From Cohnella rhizoplanae (GTDB lineage Bacteria > Bacillota > Bacilli > Paenibacillales > Paenibacillaceae), in the NCBI RefSeq assembly GCF_948329515.1, contig NZ_CAOJCN010000023.1:1-64000 (forward strand): a DNA stretch of 64,000 nt. The letters run 5' to 3'. Made by a program: the position numbers and the translations under genes. This document shows, one piece after another, positions 62,424-64,000 of the stretch. The notes under the pieces were generated by a model. It made no database searches. It was not told the DNA's origin and saw only the letters and a list, made by a program, of their open reading frames with translations. The first letter of the stretch is position 1. Each line of letters begins with the position of its first letter.

Positions 62424-64000
62424 CTAGGCCTCCTCCTCCGCGACCGTGGCGGGAATGAGGATCTCGACCCGCGTGCCCTCCCCCTCCGCGCTTCGGTAGG
62501 TCAAGCCGTAGGGCTCTCCGAAGCGATGGCGGATCCGCATATGCACGTTCCGGCTGCCGTAAGCGCGGTCCCCGGTCCGCTCGCCGTGCAGTCGGGAGAT
62601 GGTCTCGGCCAGCTCCCCGGCGCTCATGCCGATGCCGTCGTCTTCGACCGTTAGGCGAATATCGCCGGCATCCGTCCGCTCGCCCGATATGCGGATCGTT
62701 CCCGTCCGGTTTTCACGGCCCAATATGCCGTGCAGGATCGCGTTCTCGACGATCGGCTGCAGCGAGATCTTGGGTATCGCGTACCGGAGCAGGTCCTCGG
62801 GGACCTCGTTGAGAAAAAGAATCTGGTTGTCGTAACGGATGTTCTGGATCTGCGCGTAGAACGATACATGGTCGAGCTCTTCCCGGATTGCGATGACATC
62901 CCTGCCGCTGCTGAGGCTCACCTTGTAGAACCGGGCCAGCGTACGCACGACGTTCTTGATCTCGTCGTTCATGCCGCGCGCCGCCATCCAGTTGATGAGA
63001 TCCAGCGTGTTGTACAGGAAGTGCGGATTGATCTGGGACTGCAGCGCCATGAGCTCCGCGCCCTTGGCCTCCTGGCCGAGCAGATATTGCTGCTCGTTCA
63101 TGAGCGCGATTTTCTTGATCATATAGTTGTACGTCTGGATCAGCTCGCCGATCTCGTCGCGGCCCTGCACCGGGGAGAGGTCGGGAAGCTGGCCCGTATC
63201 CGCCACGCGGATGCGGCGGGTAAGCTTCGAGATCCGGCGGGTCACCGATATCGCCAGCACGTACGCGACGGCATAAGCGGCCGCCGCGATGCCGATCAAC
63301 AGCAGCAGCAGCTGCTCGCGAAGCTGGCGGCTCTGCTTCATCACCTCGTCCATGGGGATCACGGTGACCATGCTCCACTGCGAGTAGGGGACGGGATGGG
63401 TCAAGTAATAGATCCCGTCCCGCGTGAACATGTCCGTCCGGCCGCCGACGGCAAGATTCGCCAGCGGCTCGGTCAGCGAAGAAGAGACCGGATCGGAGGA
63501 GAGAATGACGCCGTCGCCGCGGTCGTACAGCATCGTGACGCTGTTCTTGACGACGTTCGCCTTCCGGAGGATTTCCTTCAACTGGCCGCCATCGACATCG
63601 ACGCGCAGCATGCCGACCGAAGTCGAATAATCGTTCGGATCGAGAATGTTCCGAACGACCGACAGGACCGGCGCGGACGTCGGCGCATCTCCGGACGACG
63701 ACGTCTCGGGCATGCACCAGGTGTATTTTTGCTTGTCGTTCTTCAGCCGCTCGAGGCACGGACTTCCCTCGGACAGGCTGAGCGGGAGGAAGTTCTCCAG
63801 CTCCCGCGCATAGAGAAACGTGTCGGGAACGTACATGACGACGCGGTAGATGTCCAGATTGTCCCGGGCCGAGATCATGAGCTGCTTGAGCTCGATATAT
63901 TGCTCCATCTGCTCGTTGATGTCTTCCGCCAGCAGCGGATGCTGGATGGCGTTCGCTACGGACGGATTGCCGACCAGCACGTCGGTCGTCTTGGCGATCC
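62424..64000 (-). CDS. Sensor histidine kinase (YesM-type), 5' end outside window
   Basis: At least 525 residues; the open frame runs past the right edge, so the N-terminus is missing. Cache-like extracellular domain, a membrane segment near LLLLLIGIAAAAYAVAYVLA, a HAMP linker, then the His_kinase block INPHFLYNTLDLINWM with the phospho-acceptor His and a HATPase domain (VEDDGIGMSAGEL). YesM-type kinases pair with AraC-type response regulators and control carbohydrate importers; the partner would be outside the window. Confidence 0.9.
   Translation of the reverse strand, partial: IAKTTDVLVGNPSVANAIQHPLLAEDINEQMEQYIELKQLMISARDNLDIYRVVMYVPDTFLYARELENFLPLSLSEGSPCLERLKNDKQKYTWCMPETSSSGDAPTSAPVLSVVRNILDPNDYSTSVGMLRVDVDGGQLKEILRKANVVKNSVTMLYDRGDGVILSSDPVSSSLTEPLANLAVGGRTDMFTRDGIYYLTHPVPYSQWSMVTVIPMDEVMKQSRQLREQLLLLLIGIAAAAYAVAYVLAISVTRRISKLTRRIRVADTGQLPDLSPVQGRDEIGELIQTYNYMIKKIALMNEQQYLLGQEAKGAELMALQSQINPHFLYNTLDLINWMAARGMNDEIKNVVRTLARFYKVSLSSGRDVIAIREELDHVSFYAQIQNIRYDNQILFLNEVPEDLLRYAIPKISLQPIVENAILHGILGRENRTGTIRISGERTDAGDIRLTVEDDGIGMSAGELAETISRLHGERTGDRAYGSRNVHMRIRHRFGEPYGLTYRSAEGEGTRVEILIPATVAEEEA

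Overview
The window reads as chromosome of a GC-rich, spore-former-type Firmicute of the Paenibacillaceae (Paenibacillus/Cohnella-like). Reasons: strong GGAGG ribosome sites, Bacillus-type lipoprotein signals, Lpl/Ytc-type oligosaccharide importers beside a membrane-anchored AraC regulator, SLH-anchored and YARHG proteins, HxlR redox regulators and about 60% G+C in most genes. No RNA gene, IS element or CRISPR array was seen. The genus is inference.

Layout. 1-4408 is a clearly AT-rich island bounded by two terminators. It holds a broken TIR-like (PF08937/ThsB-type) gene, a single-pass membrane protein and a TIR-STAND-TPR protein: a probable anti-phage cassette and the most novel content here. 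4510-12367 holds an AI-2E-family permease, an ABC exporter, an unknown protein, and an HxlR regulator divergent from a polar amino-acid (perhaps cystine) importer, followed by an old-yellow-enzyme remnant. 12826-17152 is a less GC-rich leftward operon: a GGDEF-EAL protein with an AcoR-like sensor, a ThDP enzyme and a carboxymuconolactone-decarboxylase-like protein. 17426-23355 is an AraC-type sensor/regulator with an oligosaccharide importer. 23421-31139 holds a VWA lipoprotein, an ABC-2 exporter operon, an ABC-F ATPase, azoreductase with its HxlR repressor, and a composite 91-bp tandem repeat.

31160-38433 is a LysR gene divergent from a five-gene Opp/Dpp-type importer plus a glycerophosphodiester phosphodiesterase (GDPD). 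38530-47502 is a LacI-controlled sugar locus: a seven-gene leftward operon (solute-binding protein, two permeases, epimerase, VOC, beta-propeller, VOC), a divergent DUF1080 gene and the lacI gene, linked by five near-identical operators. 47594-50342 holds a UPF0303 protein, a broken VOC gene, a small membrane protein and a YARHG lipoprotein. 50527-57745 is an eight-gene operon: an unknown protein, a PHP hydrolase, a GDPD-like protein, LacI and a four-component ABC importer. 57918-58847 holds a decayed MarR gene, an 11-residue remnant of a possible AHSA1/SRPBCC gene and a VOC gene. The window ends with an SLH-anchored serine hydrolase, a membrane protein, an MDR oxidoreductase and the 3' part of a sensor histidine kinase.

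Taken together the window is an accessory-rich carbon-scavenging region: four complete importers (two oligosaccharide, one Opp/Dpp-type, one polyamine/iron/phosphonate-type) each paired with a local regulator, plus an amino-acid importer. Two of these operons pair an importer with a GDPD-family protein. At least five genes are decayed (TIR-like, OYE, VOC, MarR, AHSA1), which suggests ongoing turnover at island edges.
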